The position numbers and the translations under genes were made by a program. Below are positions 26,204 to 37,876 of a DNA stretch of 64,000 bases, one piece after another. Source of the DNA: Tillus elongatus (lineage: Eukaryota; Arthropoda; Insecta; Coleoptera; Cleridae); contig OZ023267.1 of assembly GCA_964006375.1 (NCBI GenBank), positions 22,813,739 to 22,877,738 of the forward strand, in the 5' to 3' direction. The notes below the pieces were generated by a model. It searched no databases, was not told the DNA's origin, and was given only the letters and a program-made list of their open reading frames with translations. Position 1 is the stretch's first letter, and every line of letters begins with the position of its first letter.

Positions 26204-26642
26204 GTCTCCCTATAGTGTGTAATTCTCTATATATCCCTTACCCTTAGAGCTAGTCGAAAAAACAATCAACAAAATTTTCTTGTGATTATCTAAGCTATAT
26301 CGAGAAAATCTATTCAGCTTTGTGGAACTTCCAGTTGCGCCGGAAGTAGCTATCAACTTCGTTATTTGAAATGGAATGCGATACTTTTTATTGCATTTTT
26401 GTATACATATTTAAAAATAAGTGTGACTATGTAGCATTCCCTCTAGCGATCTTTGACATTTGTGAAAATATGAGGACTTTATTTTTTTTAGCTCCGATTT
26501 ATGTGTTATTTCAAACGTATGCTGTGGGTTGAGTTTTGAGTTTTGCTGCCTTAAATTCGTAACATCAATAGACGACATTTAATACAGTTAAAGGATAATT
26601 AATCATCACTGTACAGGGTGTATTATTTTTGGGTTACAGCAT

Positions 26643-26870
26643 ATCTAAGTACACTTGGAGAACACCCAAATCACCACAACACATATTTCAGAGACCTTAC
26701 GATCATTTCGTTGACCATGTCAACATCTTCAGAGGAAGAAAAATTTAGAATTTAGAATTTTTCTTCCTCTGAAGATGTTGACATGGTCAACGAAATGATC
26801 GTAAGGTCTCTGAATTATGTGTTGTGGTGATTTGGGTGTTCTGCAAGTGTACTTATTAGTGCTCATCACA
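26643..26870. repeat. Inverted pair of hammerhead-like repeats
   Basis: Arms of about 100 bp (about 26648-26747 and 26757-26857) are near-perfect reverse complements around a short AT-rich loop. The plus-strand core is CTGAAGA (26769-26775), T, GTTGAC-ATG-GTCAAC (26777-26791), GAAA (26792-26795), then TGATCGTA and AGG. The flank GTGTTGTGGTGATTTGGGT is shared with 6111 and 57737. The stem II here is a perfect 6 bp. Confidence 0.6.
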
Positions 26871-26950
26871 GGTTCCAGTTTTCACATAGTGTTACAGAAT
26901 ATCTAATTTTAAAGTGTCATAACTTGTGTTTTTCAAATGGAACACCCTAA

Positions 26951-27074
26951 TTTTAGTGAATTTTTTTATGGATTGGTCAGGTAGATCATTAAATTCTGCA
27001 TCGACGTAGTATAGGTTTCCCTATATCTAAAGTTGACAGTTTTTGAGTTATAGTTTTTTAGATAAAAATTCACT
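26951..27074. repeat. Mini-element bounded by Helentron 5' ends
   Basis: TTTTAGTGAATTTTTTTATGG on the left and AAAAATTCACTAAAA on the right are inverted copies of the Helentron 5' terminus around about 90 bp that contains no TA tract or 3' hairpin. Confidence 0.5.
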
Positions 27075-27156
27075 AAAACACGACTATACAGGGTGTAACA
27101 TAGCATCATGCAAATATTTCAGGCGGCGATAGTACTCTGAAAAATAAGAAAGAAAT

Positions 27157-28400
27157 TTCGGGACGCAGCAAGTGCGTTATAGTAGTGAATTTTCATAAGA
27201 ATTCTACACTATTATTATACGGTACATTACTAAAGTTAATACTTCAAACTTACACAGACCATGAAGATCGATTTTAGAGATCCCAGTACGCGCACATTTG
27301 AAGAATTCTTTCGAAAGTGTTACCATCGATATCACTTTATTATCAAAACAATCTTGTGTTCTAACTCCTTTTGAGAAAAATGCCCAAAACTGAATTTTCT
27401 ATGAAGCTAAAAGATTAAATTTTGCTATATCTGTAAATAGTGTCCCTTTAAAAGAGACTTGCATTACAAATTTCATTAAAGTCACAAAAGATTTCCAGAA
27501 GGAAACTTATTCATCCTACATACAGACTTAGAGACGACTTCTATGGCTTCACTGTTGGGTTTCGTTTCTGTAGATGAAGGGCGTAGCCAGCGCGTAAGCT
27601 AACTGGAGCAAGAGGCACTTATGAATTCTGGATGTGCTAGGATGTTCTTCAGCGTTTCTGTGACTAGTTTCGCTGCTTGACAGCATTCTCAGACAGACAT
27701 CCAGAATTCATAAGGGCCTCTTGCTCCAGTTAGCTTACGCGCTGGCTACTCCCTTCACCTACAGAAAAGAAACCCAACAGTGAAGCCCGAGAAGTAGTCT
27801 CCAAGCCTGTATGTAGTATGGACCAGTTTCACCAAGTAAGAGCAACTACAATCAATGAAACTTATTTATCTTTAGAAAAGTAAAGTATCTGCCAAATTAC
27901 AAACGTAGCAGTTTGTTTCCTTATTAGTCGCCAGATTTATTTCTTTTTAGTCAACCTAATCAAACCGGTTTTTTCAATATCAACAATAACAAAATGTCTG
28001 CTGACAATTATAATTTCAGACTCAAAGGTCACAAGGGTATTCAGGCGTTTTAAACAAAAATGAAATCTTGTTCAAAACTTATGAAATCTGTGCAGTATTG
28101 TTTCTTCAAATGTCTAAATAAAACAAAAAAAACATCCATTCATCGAGCTGAAATCGATCACGTAACCTTCTGCGTAAAACACAAGCATGCTACCACTGAG
28201 TTTTCTAAGGATACGTTAACTGACGTTTTGTTTACATAATACTGGACACCGGCTTCATGCCCAGTATATTATATTAAAAGTATACGTAACAGTTAATTAC
28301 AGAATTGGTAGAATTGACGTTATACGACGTACTATGTTTAAGTTTAAAGATAAAAGAAACTATTTTAGAATCATTTTTATGAGACTTCGCGTTAAAAGCA
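27157..28400 (-). mobile_element. Helentron-like element, tRNA-containing subfamily
   Basis: Starts with TTTCGGGACGCAGCAAGTGCG (27157). The body matches the reverse complement of 56682-57548 in order: TTTTAGAGATCCCAGTACGCG, GTTACCATCGATATCAC, AATGCCCAAAACT, AAAGAGACTTGCA, AAAAGTAAAGTATCTGCCAAAT, ACCGGTTT and the ATCGAGCTG tRNA-like part. The 5' end is not well defined. A palindrome is inserted at 27515-27857. Confidence 0.65.
27515..27857. mobile_element. Palindromic insertion built from repeat R
   Basis: Two inverted arms (about 27515-27635 and 27698-27823) of repeat R sequence around a 60-bp centre, flanked by AAACTTATTCAT (27503-27514) and AAACTTATTTAT (27858-27869). The uninterrupted site is present in the sister element near 57160-57180. 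The 12-bp duplication (one mismatch) marks a discrete insertion. Confidence 0.7.
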
Positions 28401-28764
28401 CACACACGACAATAACTACCTTGTTTTAAACGAGCAAAGTGATTCAATGATATCCCCTTTCTTGGATATTCTTCTTTCTAATTAAATAAGTCAGAAAATA
28501 AATTTAACTATTCTTTCAAAAAAGTTGTAATAAGATAATGAGTTGATGTATGTCGATATTTTCGTTGTATAGAGACTGCTTTTATATTGTTATTGTTTAG
28601 TTATTTTATTGTTGTAACTGTTATCATAGTTATTATAGGCTAGTTCTATTTTTATGTTAAATATTGACATACATCACATAGACATTTTGAAAGCCTCATC
28701 TTTCATCTGTGTTTCATTTTATTCCCAATTTGATAAATTTTTTGATCAAATCATCATATCATAA

Positions 28765-29040
28765 CATTGCAACAGATCTTTATTTGAAGTTGTCATGATT
28801 TCGTACTAATTCAATTTTTATCTGTCTGATAATGCTGTCAAGCAGCGAAACTATAGTCACAGAAACGTTGAAGATCATCCTAGAACATCCAGAATTCGTA
28901 AGTGCCACTTGCTCCAGTTAGCTTACGCGCTGGCTACGTCCTTCACCTACAAAAAAGAAAACCAACAGTGAAGTAGTCTCCAAGTCTGTATGTAGTATGG
29001 ACAAGTTTCACCAAGTAAGGGCAACATCATTCAACAAATT
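28765..29040 (+). repeat. Dispersed repeat R, copy 3
   Basis: Colinear with 7489-7720 and with the right arm of 27515-27857, ending GTTTCACCAAGTAAGGGCAAC. It includes the site (GCAACAGATCTTTATTTG) where hAT-1 landed in copy 1. Confidence 0.65.
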
Positions 29041-29044
29041 ACAA

Positions 29045-29790
29045 TAGTTGTAGAGGCCGATCTGTCTTGGAATAACGGGAGCTCTGGCATCATGGCCTAC
29101 TGCCGCAATAAAGGCGTTTCTGGATATTACTCCACTGCAGATATGCACGAAAAGGGAAGCAGCACTAAGTGCGTCAAGACTATTTCAAGCAGACAAACTC
29201 AAACCAAGAGAGTTTGTTAGCCACTTGAAAATCCTTGAAATTAGTCCACTGGAGTCACTCGCAAAACTAACAGATCAAATCCCAGCTAAACTGGACTTTA
29301 GTTCCATTTGACGTGGTCATAAATTACCGCTAAGCATGGGACAGAAACAGTAAAAGGCTGACAAATAACTCATCTGTATGGCATACAGACGGTTCTAAAC
29401 AAATGGAGGGGGCAGGAGTGGGAATAAGAGGACTTTACTTGGGACTCGCGTAGTCCCTAGAAAAAACTGGCACCATTCCCAAGCAGAAATGCTTGTTATA
29501 AATCTGTGTGCACAGGAGTGCACGCAAAAAAGAATTAGAAACAAAGAGATCTACAGCCTCTCAGACAGTCAGGCAGTACCAAAGACTCGGAAATCTTTCA
29601 AATCTGAATCTTAACTGACCTGGGCCTGCAAAAAATCTTTGAAGAACTGGCTACATACAGCAAAGTAACTATGGTGTGTCATTGAAGAAAATGAGGAAGC
29701 AAATAGCCTTACAAAGAGGGCAGCAAGAACACCATTCTATTGGGCAGAGCCCTATTCTGGACTAACAAAAGCCCCTGTGGGGCCGGGGAC
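29045..29790 (+). pseudogene. RNase H-bearing LINE, C-terminal fragment
   Basis: The plus-strand translation gives CLGITGALASWPTAAIKAFL, a conserved stretch between RT and RNase H in I/R1-type LINEs. TDGSK and GAGVGIRG (catalytic D of RNase H), QAEMLVINLCAQEC (E) and YSLSDSQA (D) follow, at least one shift apart. Stops throughout; not functional. Confidence 0.7.
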
Positions 29791-29829
29791 TAAGTAAAAG
29801 AATAGGTCCATGGTAACTTCTGCCTCTAG

Positions 29830-31502
29830 TAAAAGGCGACTAATCGGGGGCAGGTGATAGTGGACTTTTCCTTTACGTGATAGTAAAGGACTTTTTCACG
29901 CCCGAGGTGGTACCACCCCTTACATCAAGGGGCCGGTGAAGTCCCAACGGGCCTTTCCGGTTCTGGTGTATGAGTCGGTTTCCCTTACAAACAAAAATGA
30001 TGATGGCTCCTCCTTGTACAAAAGATTCCGGAGATAAAATACCCCGCCATTCGGATCTCCAGGAGAGGGGTGTACAAGAGGCGCCTGTATCAAGATTTAA
30101 CATATCCTTCTCGAATATATGTGGCCGAAATTTTAACCTGAACTCCGTGCCCCATTTTCTCCAGGCTAATAGGCCCCCACTCATCTTCCTCACCGAAACA
30201 CAAATCAGTGCCAAAACAGTCACTAATCACCTTAATTTCCCGAGGTATGAGCTCCTTACTTCCTTTAGATTGCATGGAGGTGTGTGTGTGTGTGTGTGTG
30301 TATACGTCCGTAGCAATATACCCTGCACCAGACTCCCCAATTTAGAAGCTGAATGAAAAGACATACTTTGGTTAAAACTCTCTCTCTCTCTCTCTCTCTC
30401 TCAGGGCGGCGACTAAATTAATCTGTTGCATTTACCGGTCACCTTCTGACAACAACTTTGTCCAGTTCTTCGACTACCTTTCTGAAAAAACCGACCATCT
30501 GATTTCTAAATATCCTTCCTCCGAGGTCACTATTCTTGGTGACTTCAATGTTCATAATAAGGAATGGCTAGGATCTTCAAAAACCGATCCACAAGGAAGA
30601 GCAGCGGAGGCCTTTGCAGTCAGCAATTCTTTAGCCATTATGGTTCAGCAACCTACTTACTTTCCTCGCATCCCAACACATAGCTCAAATCTCTTGGATC
30701 TCCTTCTTACTACAAAACCTGACTGCAATAAGACATCAGACACCGCCCCTCTTGGTTGCTCAGACCACGGCGTGGTCACTGCTTCCTGCGCAATGCAACC
30801 CGAGGTCACACAATGATCACACCCACTTATCGTTTTGCACTACAGCTCCGTGAACTGGGAACAAATGAGGGATTATTTTTCCTCATTTCCATGGGCGTCT
30901 GTCTGCTTCTCTCATCCTGACCCCTCTGATATCTCACAAAACGTCACCGAAATTATCCAAGCTGGCATGGAATTATTTATTCCACGTACACAGAAAACCT
31001 CTTCAGCCACTCAAAAGCCCTGGTTCTCTAAATCCTCTGACAAGGCCAGACTTGAAAAAGTTAAAGCTCACAAAACACTTCTACACAATCCCTGTCAAGA
31101 AAACCGTCAAGCATTTAACGACGCAAGAAACCGCTATGTCCGCATTCTTTCTGAGGCAAAAAAATCGTTTAATAACCACATCAAAAACAAAGTCCCACAA
31201 CCTCCCACGGCAGCAAACCCTTCTGGACTCTTGATAAATATATTGGGAATAATTTCTGCAAGAGCAGGTTCCCACCCCTTGTTTCAGGGGAAGAAATTGT
31301 TTCTACCGCCCTGGGCAAGGCAGAACTTTTTGCGTCATTGTTCGCCGGCAATTCTACTCTCAACCCACCTGCAAATGTTCAACCACCAACAATCCCCAAT
31401 GTCGCGCATAAAATGACGGATATCATTTTCAAAACTAAAAAGGTAATACCAGGAAAGCCTCTGGCCTTGACGAAATCCCAGCAATTGTTCTCAAAAAATG
31501 TG
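29830..31502 (+). pseudogene. Jockey/BS-like LINE, 5' part, copy C
   Basis: Covers the endonuclease (NISFSNICGRNFN, FLTETQISAK, then CCIYRSPSDNN, TILGDFNVHNKEW and CSDHGVV) with a stop near 30355 and a shift at the (TC)n tract (30378-30402). The linker frame (30835-31416: NWEQMRDYF, KPWFSKSSDKARLEK) is open and joins sequence seen at the start of copies A and D. RT stops at about 31502 (KASGLDEIP region) where unrelated DNA begins. It is the only copy here that includes the endonuclease. Confidence 0.8.
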
Positions 31503-31690
31503 TCAGATGTGAATAGATTTTCTGGCACATTCGTTGTTGGACATCTGGTACAATAGATGAAAATTCCAACTTGGTCAACCTTTCGTAAAGTTTTGACTAA
31601 AATTTTCAAGAATAAAAAAGTAATTACAGATGCCATATTGTTTTCTTGGTTCACTTTACAAATTTTTAAACTACTTAAGAGTTCCCATTG
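31503..31690 (+). repeat. Copy of the 33.4 kb hairpin repeat
   Basis: Matches 33428-33620 (CAGATGTGAAT...TTTTCTGGCAC, CATCTGGTACAATAGATG, CCATATTGTTTTCTTGG) but lacks the left hairpin arm. LINE copy C is broken exactly where it begins. Confidence 0.7.
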
Positions 31691-32069
31691 GGTTTCGGCT
31701 TGACTGTGTAGCCTCCTCTTACGTTTTTGCTCTGTCAGTTAACTCCACAGCTTTTCAATGTTTAATTTCACAATTGAATTTTACACTCATTAACTTATTT
31801 TGTTTTAGTTTATTCTGATAATTTTAGCCTGCTTTGACTGCATGTTTGACTGTATTGTAGATTTGAGCTTGTTGAATTGAAGCCTTTAGTTTTTTACTGT
31901 AGCTTTCTTGGCTTTTACTGTAGCCTTTAACCTATTTACTCTTTAAATGTAGATTTTTTAACCTTGACGATTTCTGTAGTGTTTGTCTTGAGATCATTAT
32001 GCTTTAACCGGCACAATTGCCTACCAGCAAACAACGTTTTATGACAGACCTATTTATTGTATTTTAGAT

Positions 32070-32110
32070 TTGCCCCTGAGGATGGCTACTAGTTAGCCGA
32101 AACACATAGG
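32070..32110 (+). ncRNA. Hammerhead-like core
   Basis: CTGAGGA (32076-32082), T, stem GGCTA-CTAGT-TAGCC (32084-32098), GAAA (32099-32102). The stem is perfect over 5 bp. No convincing stem I or III was seen. Confidence 0.3.
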
Positions 32111-33375
32111 AATTTTATTCAAATTTACTGTCTGGATCAGAATCCTTTCATTGAGTCTTTAATTAATTTTTAAAGCATGCTTGTTTTGAAAAAAAAACAG
32201 GCACAAAAAGTACCAGAGAACAATATTAATCAATAGGTATTCATTATTTTCTAATTGCACATTAACGAGAATGAGTATCATCTTACGATAATATCAAACG
32301 GTTCAGCTTTATGTGGGTCTTGCTAATATTTCTTCACTCCGTTCTGAAGCATGACCTGTCCAAATGAAAGTGAAGCTAGTTCAATGGCTATTTGGATTGC
32401 GCTCGACGTATATCGACTTCCTATTTCAGATACTATTTAATGATATACTAAATCGGACCACGCTACATTACACATAGTTATTTTCACTTTTGCACGTATT
32501 ATTTATGAGTATCGGTAGCAAGGTTGCCAAGCTGAAATTAACCACCAAGTTTCCAATTTAAAAAAAAATGGTTTACTACTAAAATTTTCAGCTGAACACA
32601 ATTAGTTTTAGCATTCTAGTTAGATTATTCATTATTATTATTTCTTATTTATTTCCTGGAAGAAATTATATAATGTACATTACGAATAAGCTAGAGCTCT
32701 TGACTGCAATATACGTACAATTTTAAAACATAATGTCTTAAATAATAATTCCATCCAAAGCAATGTGTACAGTATATTCGTATTGCATTTACAACGCCTT
32801 GTATCAGCAACGACTTATGGGCCAGCCTGTAATTGTCGAAATAGGTTTATAAGATGCAGCTCGAGACACCCTATAATTAAAGTATATACTTTTTTTCTCA
32901 TATCTTGTATAATAACGGATATATTGAGTGGATAACATCTCCAGCTTTGCTAAACTATATCTTCTTTCTTTGTAACCAATAAAACACATTCCACGACTGT
33001 TTTGGTCTTATATGACGTCTTATGTTTAAGTTTAAAGATAAAAATTATATAACTATATTATGCTACACTTTCAGTCTAAAACCACAGAATAATGTAACTA
33101 TCCTGTGTTAAAACTGTATTTGGGGCCGTTCATCAAACTACAAATATTGTGTATTTTAAAAATTTATTGAATCCCCCCAGTTAAATAACAATCACTTGGC
33201 AAATTTTTAATTTCATGTCGGCTGTCATTTTCCATATTTGTAGACGAGATTTTACGATTGTTGGTTCGGGAAGTATGTTTTATGCCTGTTATTTATTTAG
33301 TTTGGTTACCGTTGATGTACGCATGATCTACGCATGGCAGTTGACTGACTACTCTGTCTGTCAGGCATTGGAGGA

Positions 33376-33506
33376 GTTGGAATTTTCATCTATTGTACCA
33401 GAGGTCCAACAACATCGCACCCTAATATGCCAGATGTGAATCGATTTTCTGGCACATTCGGGTGCGATGTTGTTGGACATCTGGTACAATAGATGAAAAT
33501 TCCAAC
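33376..33506. repeat. Long hairpin, 47-bp arms
   Basis: 33376-33422 and 33460-33506 are reverse complements with a single mismatch, around a 37-nt loop that itself has a TGCCAGA/TCTGGCA hairpin. The right arm and following sequence to about 33620 are duplicated at 31503. Confidence 0.85.
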
Positions 33507-33669
33507 TTGATCAGCCTTTCGTATAGTTTTGACTAAAATTTTCAAGAATCAAAAAGTAAGTACAGATGCCATTTTGTTTTCTTGGTTCACTTTACACATT
33601 TTTAAACTGCTTAAGAGTTCTCTACTGTATTGTGAGTTACGTTCTAGGAAACAACATATTTAGTTCTGA

Positions 33670-33990
33670 ATTTCCTTTACTAAAAATTAATTTTATCAAT
33701 TAGATCGCACTATGACGCAAATTTAGTGAACATCTTAAACAGTAACCTAGAAAATCTGCCTCTAATTGATTTACTATGTGTACAAATTTCTTTACCGAAC
33801 ACAGTTGTGTACATAATTCTGACTTACCTTGTTCCTGGTACCTCGGATCACGATTTCACTGCGTTTTTTAAGTACTGTATGCCTGTGATTTCATATTCCC
33901 TTCACGTATATTGCTTTAAGGCGATTCCAACTTACCAGAGTATGTTGCATATCTGGACCACGGTATTGTTTCCAGCAAGCTTTGGGTGAT
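33670..33990 (+). pseudogene. LINE endonuclease fragment
   Basis: NSNLENLPLIDLLCVQISLPN and YLVPGTSDHDFTAFFKYC resemble the central AP-endonuclease domain of Jockey-clade LINEs. It ends before the catalytic GDFN block. It may belong to the same element as the fragment at 35103, separated by later insertions. Confidence 0.45.
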
Positions 33991-34259
33991 ATTCTCGATG
34001 CAAGACACTTTTAATCTTAAGAAATGCAGTGGCATTAGAAATTCTGCTGGGAGAATGGTTGATAATTTTTTTCCCTTAGAGCTCGTCCGCGTCTTTGCCG
34101 CCCCGATAGCACCACAGCCTTTGGCTTATTGTGCATGCCATTTGTCGTTTCTACTCCACCCATTCCAAAGTCACTGTGCCTTGAACTAGTCTGCACAGCG
34201 ATTGGTAGGGTGAAGTTTTATATTGCTCTGTCTCCGGTCTAGACTGACCGTAGATCAGT

Positions 34260-35095
34260 TGTCTTTTGCGGTCCAGAGCTTTACACTCGCACAAGATGTT
34301 CTGGGTTGATTCCCCCCTCGCGGCAGAGTCTGCATTCCTGGTGCTTCTCGAACTGCCCCATTTTATGCAGGTGTTTCTTGACGACCATGTGTCCCGTCAA
34401 GAGTCCTGTTATGTTCCTAAGCTGTCATCTGCTAAGATTTAGCAGCTCCATAGCTTTCTTTAAACTGGGTTCCTCAATTACTGACTTCCCATGTCTGAGC
34501 CCTGGACAGTCTGCCCAGTACACCTTATGTTCGTTTCTGACCCAGGACTTAATGGATCCCCTGGCAGTGCTTTTCGTCACGCCCGGGACCGGTTCTGGTC
34601 CCATAAATGGTCCTGCTGACCCTCTCTTCGCGAGACTGTCAGATTCTGCATTTCCTTTGACCCCCGAGTGACCTGGCACCGAGATGAGGGTGACCTCATT
34701 CTGCCCAGCCAGGTCGCTCGTCTGGTCTCGGCATTTACTTACCAGGCTGGAATTTACCCCAGGGCTCGCGGGAAATACTGTGACATACCCTTAGTCCTTC
34801 CGAATAAACGCCTGCCCCCGTCCCACGTTCCCCGCCGGATCCGTCCGTGAACCAGACGAGAGCGTCCCGTGGTAGGCCCGGCGTCTCCCCTCGCCATGCC
34901 TCGCGGTCGGGGATTACCACTGTAAACTTATTTTCCCTACAGATTCGCGAGCTCGCGAAGTCTGACCTCATATTAAGCATGGGCTCCTTCACTATCTCCT
35001 GAATCTTACAGTGGCCCCTGCAGCCTGGGTTGGCCTTCAATCTATCATTGATCTTGCTCTGGATAATATTGAGGGTTGCGTTTCCCAAACATCTG
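34260..35095 (-). pseudogene. RNase H-bearing LINE fragment
   Basis: On the minus strand, VWFTDGSGGERGTGAGVYS (RNase H first Asp) sits in a frame ending at 34735. VPGHSGVKGNAESDSLAKRG (last His/Asp region) follows in a second frame. The middle of RNase H, with the Glu and second Asp, is deleted between them. It is more GC-rich than its surroundings, pointing to a recent or different source. Confidence 0.7.
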
Positions 35096-35102
35096 ATGGT
35101 GA

Positions 35103-36230
35103 TTGATGAAGGAGAATGATCACCAGCCAGCTATGGAAGGAAGATTAACATTAGAACAAAAAACAACAAGAAACAAAAATACTTTGGCCTCTTTTCGTTA
35201 TTGGTATTGCCGGGCCAATTTTCACACTCTGTACAGCCATCTTTTCTGTGTCGATTGCTCTTTTCTGACAGATCTGTCTGACATTGATCATTGTTGTGAG
35301 GTATTTTTCAATAAGTTGTTCTCAATAATTGATCTACATGTTCCAAGGACTTGCTTCGTTCGCCTCAGAAGCTACCCACCCTGGTATGATTCTGAATTAA
35401 TACATTTTATTCGTCTGAAATATGAAGCATGGATAATTTACAGGCAGCTTGGGAATTCGACTTCATATGCAGAATTTGAGAGACTTAGGCTAATGGTTAA
35501 ATCCCTATCCAGGACTAGGGAGGTTTTATATACTGAGCAGGTCGAGAATAATATCCGGGAAGATCCATCCACGTTCTGACACTATACCAAAAGCAAACGA
35601 AGCGAAGTTAATCTTTCCTCAACTATGTCCTACAAAGGTGAAACCATGCCTGATCCATCTGACATTGTGGACTCTTTTGCAGACTTTTTCCAGACTGCAT
35701 ATCACGTTGATCCGAGTCACTCTGCCAATTATTTTCATGGTCTGCAGTCATCTGATTTTGGCGATTTAGTCCTGGATGTTCTGCGGATCTCGGAGGATCA
35801 GGTTTTTCGGACCAGGCGTCGAAGCAAACCGAAACACGCTTCAGGCCCTAATTTGATACCAGCCTTTCTGGTGAGAGACTGTACTTTTGCCCTGTTAAAG
35901 CCTCTATCATTTTCAACTTGTCACTTCGGGAGGCTAAGTTTCCGGCTGTGAGGAAATACCAAATCGGTGGTAGAAATTCATAGACAGATTGTCATTATGG
36001 ACAATTTTCCTAAGGTGTTTGAGTTTGTAATACATGATTTTTTTTCAGTCCAACGCGAAGACCCTTATTAGCAGTAACCAGCACGGCTTTATACAGGGTC
36101 GACCTACGATAATAAATATTTTTTTTCTTTCAGAGGGAAATCTAACATCTGAGAAATATTTCAATTTATTAAGAGAAGAAATTATATCCGCTGCGGTTGC
36201 AGTATGACTAAAAAAAAAGTTTGGTTCTAG
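35103..36230 (+). pseudogene. Jockey-like LINE, linker and RT N-terminus
   Basis: YPPWYDSELIHFIRLKYEAW is the basic linker after the endonuclease in Jockey-type LINEs. ASGPNLIPAFLVRDCTFALLKPLS is RT fingers. After a shift at about 35945, FPKVFEF and SSNQHGFIQGRSTIINIFF are RT motifs. It breaks before the catalytic core. Confidence 0.7.
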
Positions 36231-36252
36231 AAATATGTAGCTCACAGTCATT

Positions 36253-36546
36253 ATGGGAGACGCGTGTGGCAATATTTGGATGAAGTTTGCCCAGAAAGGT
36301 GAATTGCGTGCTGTGACACCGTTAAAATATCTGCTCGCTCTCATGATTTGTCGACATGTATTTTTTTCTTTGGCGTCACTTTACGAATTTATTCACAAGG
36401 GCGTGCTATTAAATCGGGTATTATCTACTAAAGAACGATTATTGGTGATGAGTGATGAATTAAATTATAACATACTGTCAAACTTCGTCAACTGTGAGTC
36501 TGTAAATAGCACTTTAGGTGAAGTTATTTCCGATACTATGGCCTAA
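36253..36546 (+). other. Unidentified 97-codon reading frame
   Basis: An uninterrupted frame (MGDACGNIWMKFAQKGELRAV, ending VISDTMA) starts 20 bp after the LINE fragment. It has mixed composition and no low-complexity bias, and I cannot assign it. It could be a chance frame, a decayed transposon part or a terminal host exon: an AG precedes it, but no strong splice site or poly(A) signal is clear. Confidence 0.25.
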
Positions 36547-36659
36547 AATTGTACATGTTATAAGGCCGCAAGCTTAACTTATTTGTATTGGACACTGTAT
36601 AATTCATATTAGTAAGTAAATATATAGCGAAACCGGTCATACAGTAAAATTAATATTAA

Positions 36660-37460
36660 TTAAAATCTGTAAGACGAGATGTACTCTCATTATAATTAGA
36701 ACCCCAGACCGGTTTTACCATAATTCGGGCTCATCACTATAGTATACTAATTACAGCGAGAACACACATATCAAGTAATATGACTATGGTAACCAGCCTC
36801 CTATAACATTGTGAAATGTACAACAGGGTCGCCATCTCGGTGCGAAACCAGGTAGTCTGTTGTCACGACAGGTCCAAATATAACAAAATGTTATAAAATA
36901 GAGACTGTGTACAACCAACTAACAATTTTGTACATTGTCAGCCCTGGCCCATTTATTTCCTAATGTAGGGACAATGTATATAAAGCTATATGCATTCTCA
37001 CCATAATTAGAAACCCACCGGTTTTGCACTGATTGGAGCTCATCAGTATGGTATACTAATTACAGCGAGAACACACCTATAAAGTAATATGACTATGGTA
37101 GCCAGTCTCCTAGAACACTGTGAGATGTACGACAGGGTCGCCATCTCGGTGCGGAACCAGGTAGTATGTTGTCACGACAGCTCCAAATAACACAAAATGT
37201 TATAAAATAGAGACTGTGTACAACCAAACTTTGTAAATTGTCAGCCCTAGCCCATTTATTCCCTAACATTATTTACCTTGCATAAATTGTTCCTACATTA
37301 GGGAAGAAATGGGCTAGGGCTGCCGATTTACCAAATTGTTAATTGGTTGTACACAGTCTCTATTTCATAACATTTTGTGTTATTTGGAACTGTCGTGACA
37401 ACATACTACCTGGTTCCGCACCGTGGTGGCGACCCTGTCGTACATCTCATAATGTTCTAA
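36660..37460. repeat. Tandem plus inverted ~320-bp repeat
   Basis: Two direct copies (about 36677-36975 and 36995-37275) share GGTATACTAATTACAGCGAG-type blocks, GGGTCGCCATCTCGGTGCG and TTATAAAATAGAGACTGTG. A third, partial copy runs in reverse at 37290-37460 (GAAATGGGCTAGGGCTG, CACAGTCTCTATTTCATAAC). The reverse copy lies next to the second, so the pair could fold into a hairpin of about 170 bp. Confidence 0.8.
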
Positions 37461-37876
37461 TTAAAATCTGTTTGATTATCTTTAGTAAATAAATTAATCT
37501 GAATACTTCCTTCTATTTAGAGAAGTCTGGCATTAGTGTACTATATGCCTACGGGGCTGATAGCACATATTTGCACATAGTGAATGGTCATCAAGACAGG
37601 CTTACTAGATCCAAATCAGTATTGCATTGCATGGTTACATACAAACATTCACCGCATTTGCAGCTTACTTTTACCTCATCTCAATCACTGACTGTTTTTG
37701 CTGTTTTTGAAATACCTTCACGGATAAACAGATGATCATAAATCTCGAATAAAAAACACATAAATATACTGTCATAGAAAGCTTAGTTAAGCTAAGATAT
37801 ATACCGTGCCTTATTTGTTTGCGAGTCACCCTGTTAAATCTTTATTTACAGTGCGACAGTCAAATCTTTATTTACA

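Noticed and set aside
29970..30356. Host gene starting at 29970 with a Val-Cys repeat
   Set aside because: The frame is the LINE endonuclease N-terminus; the Val-Cys run is a (GT)n microsatellite.
33215..33439. 74-codon frame ending in the hairpin
   Set aside because: No recognisable domain, and its end is set by the inverted repeat.
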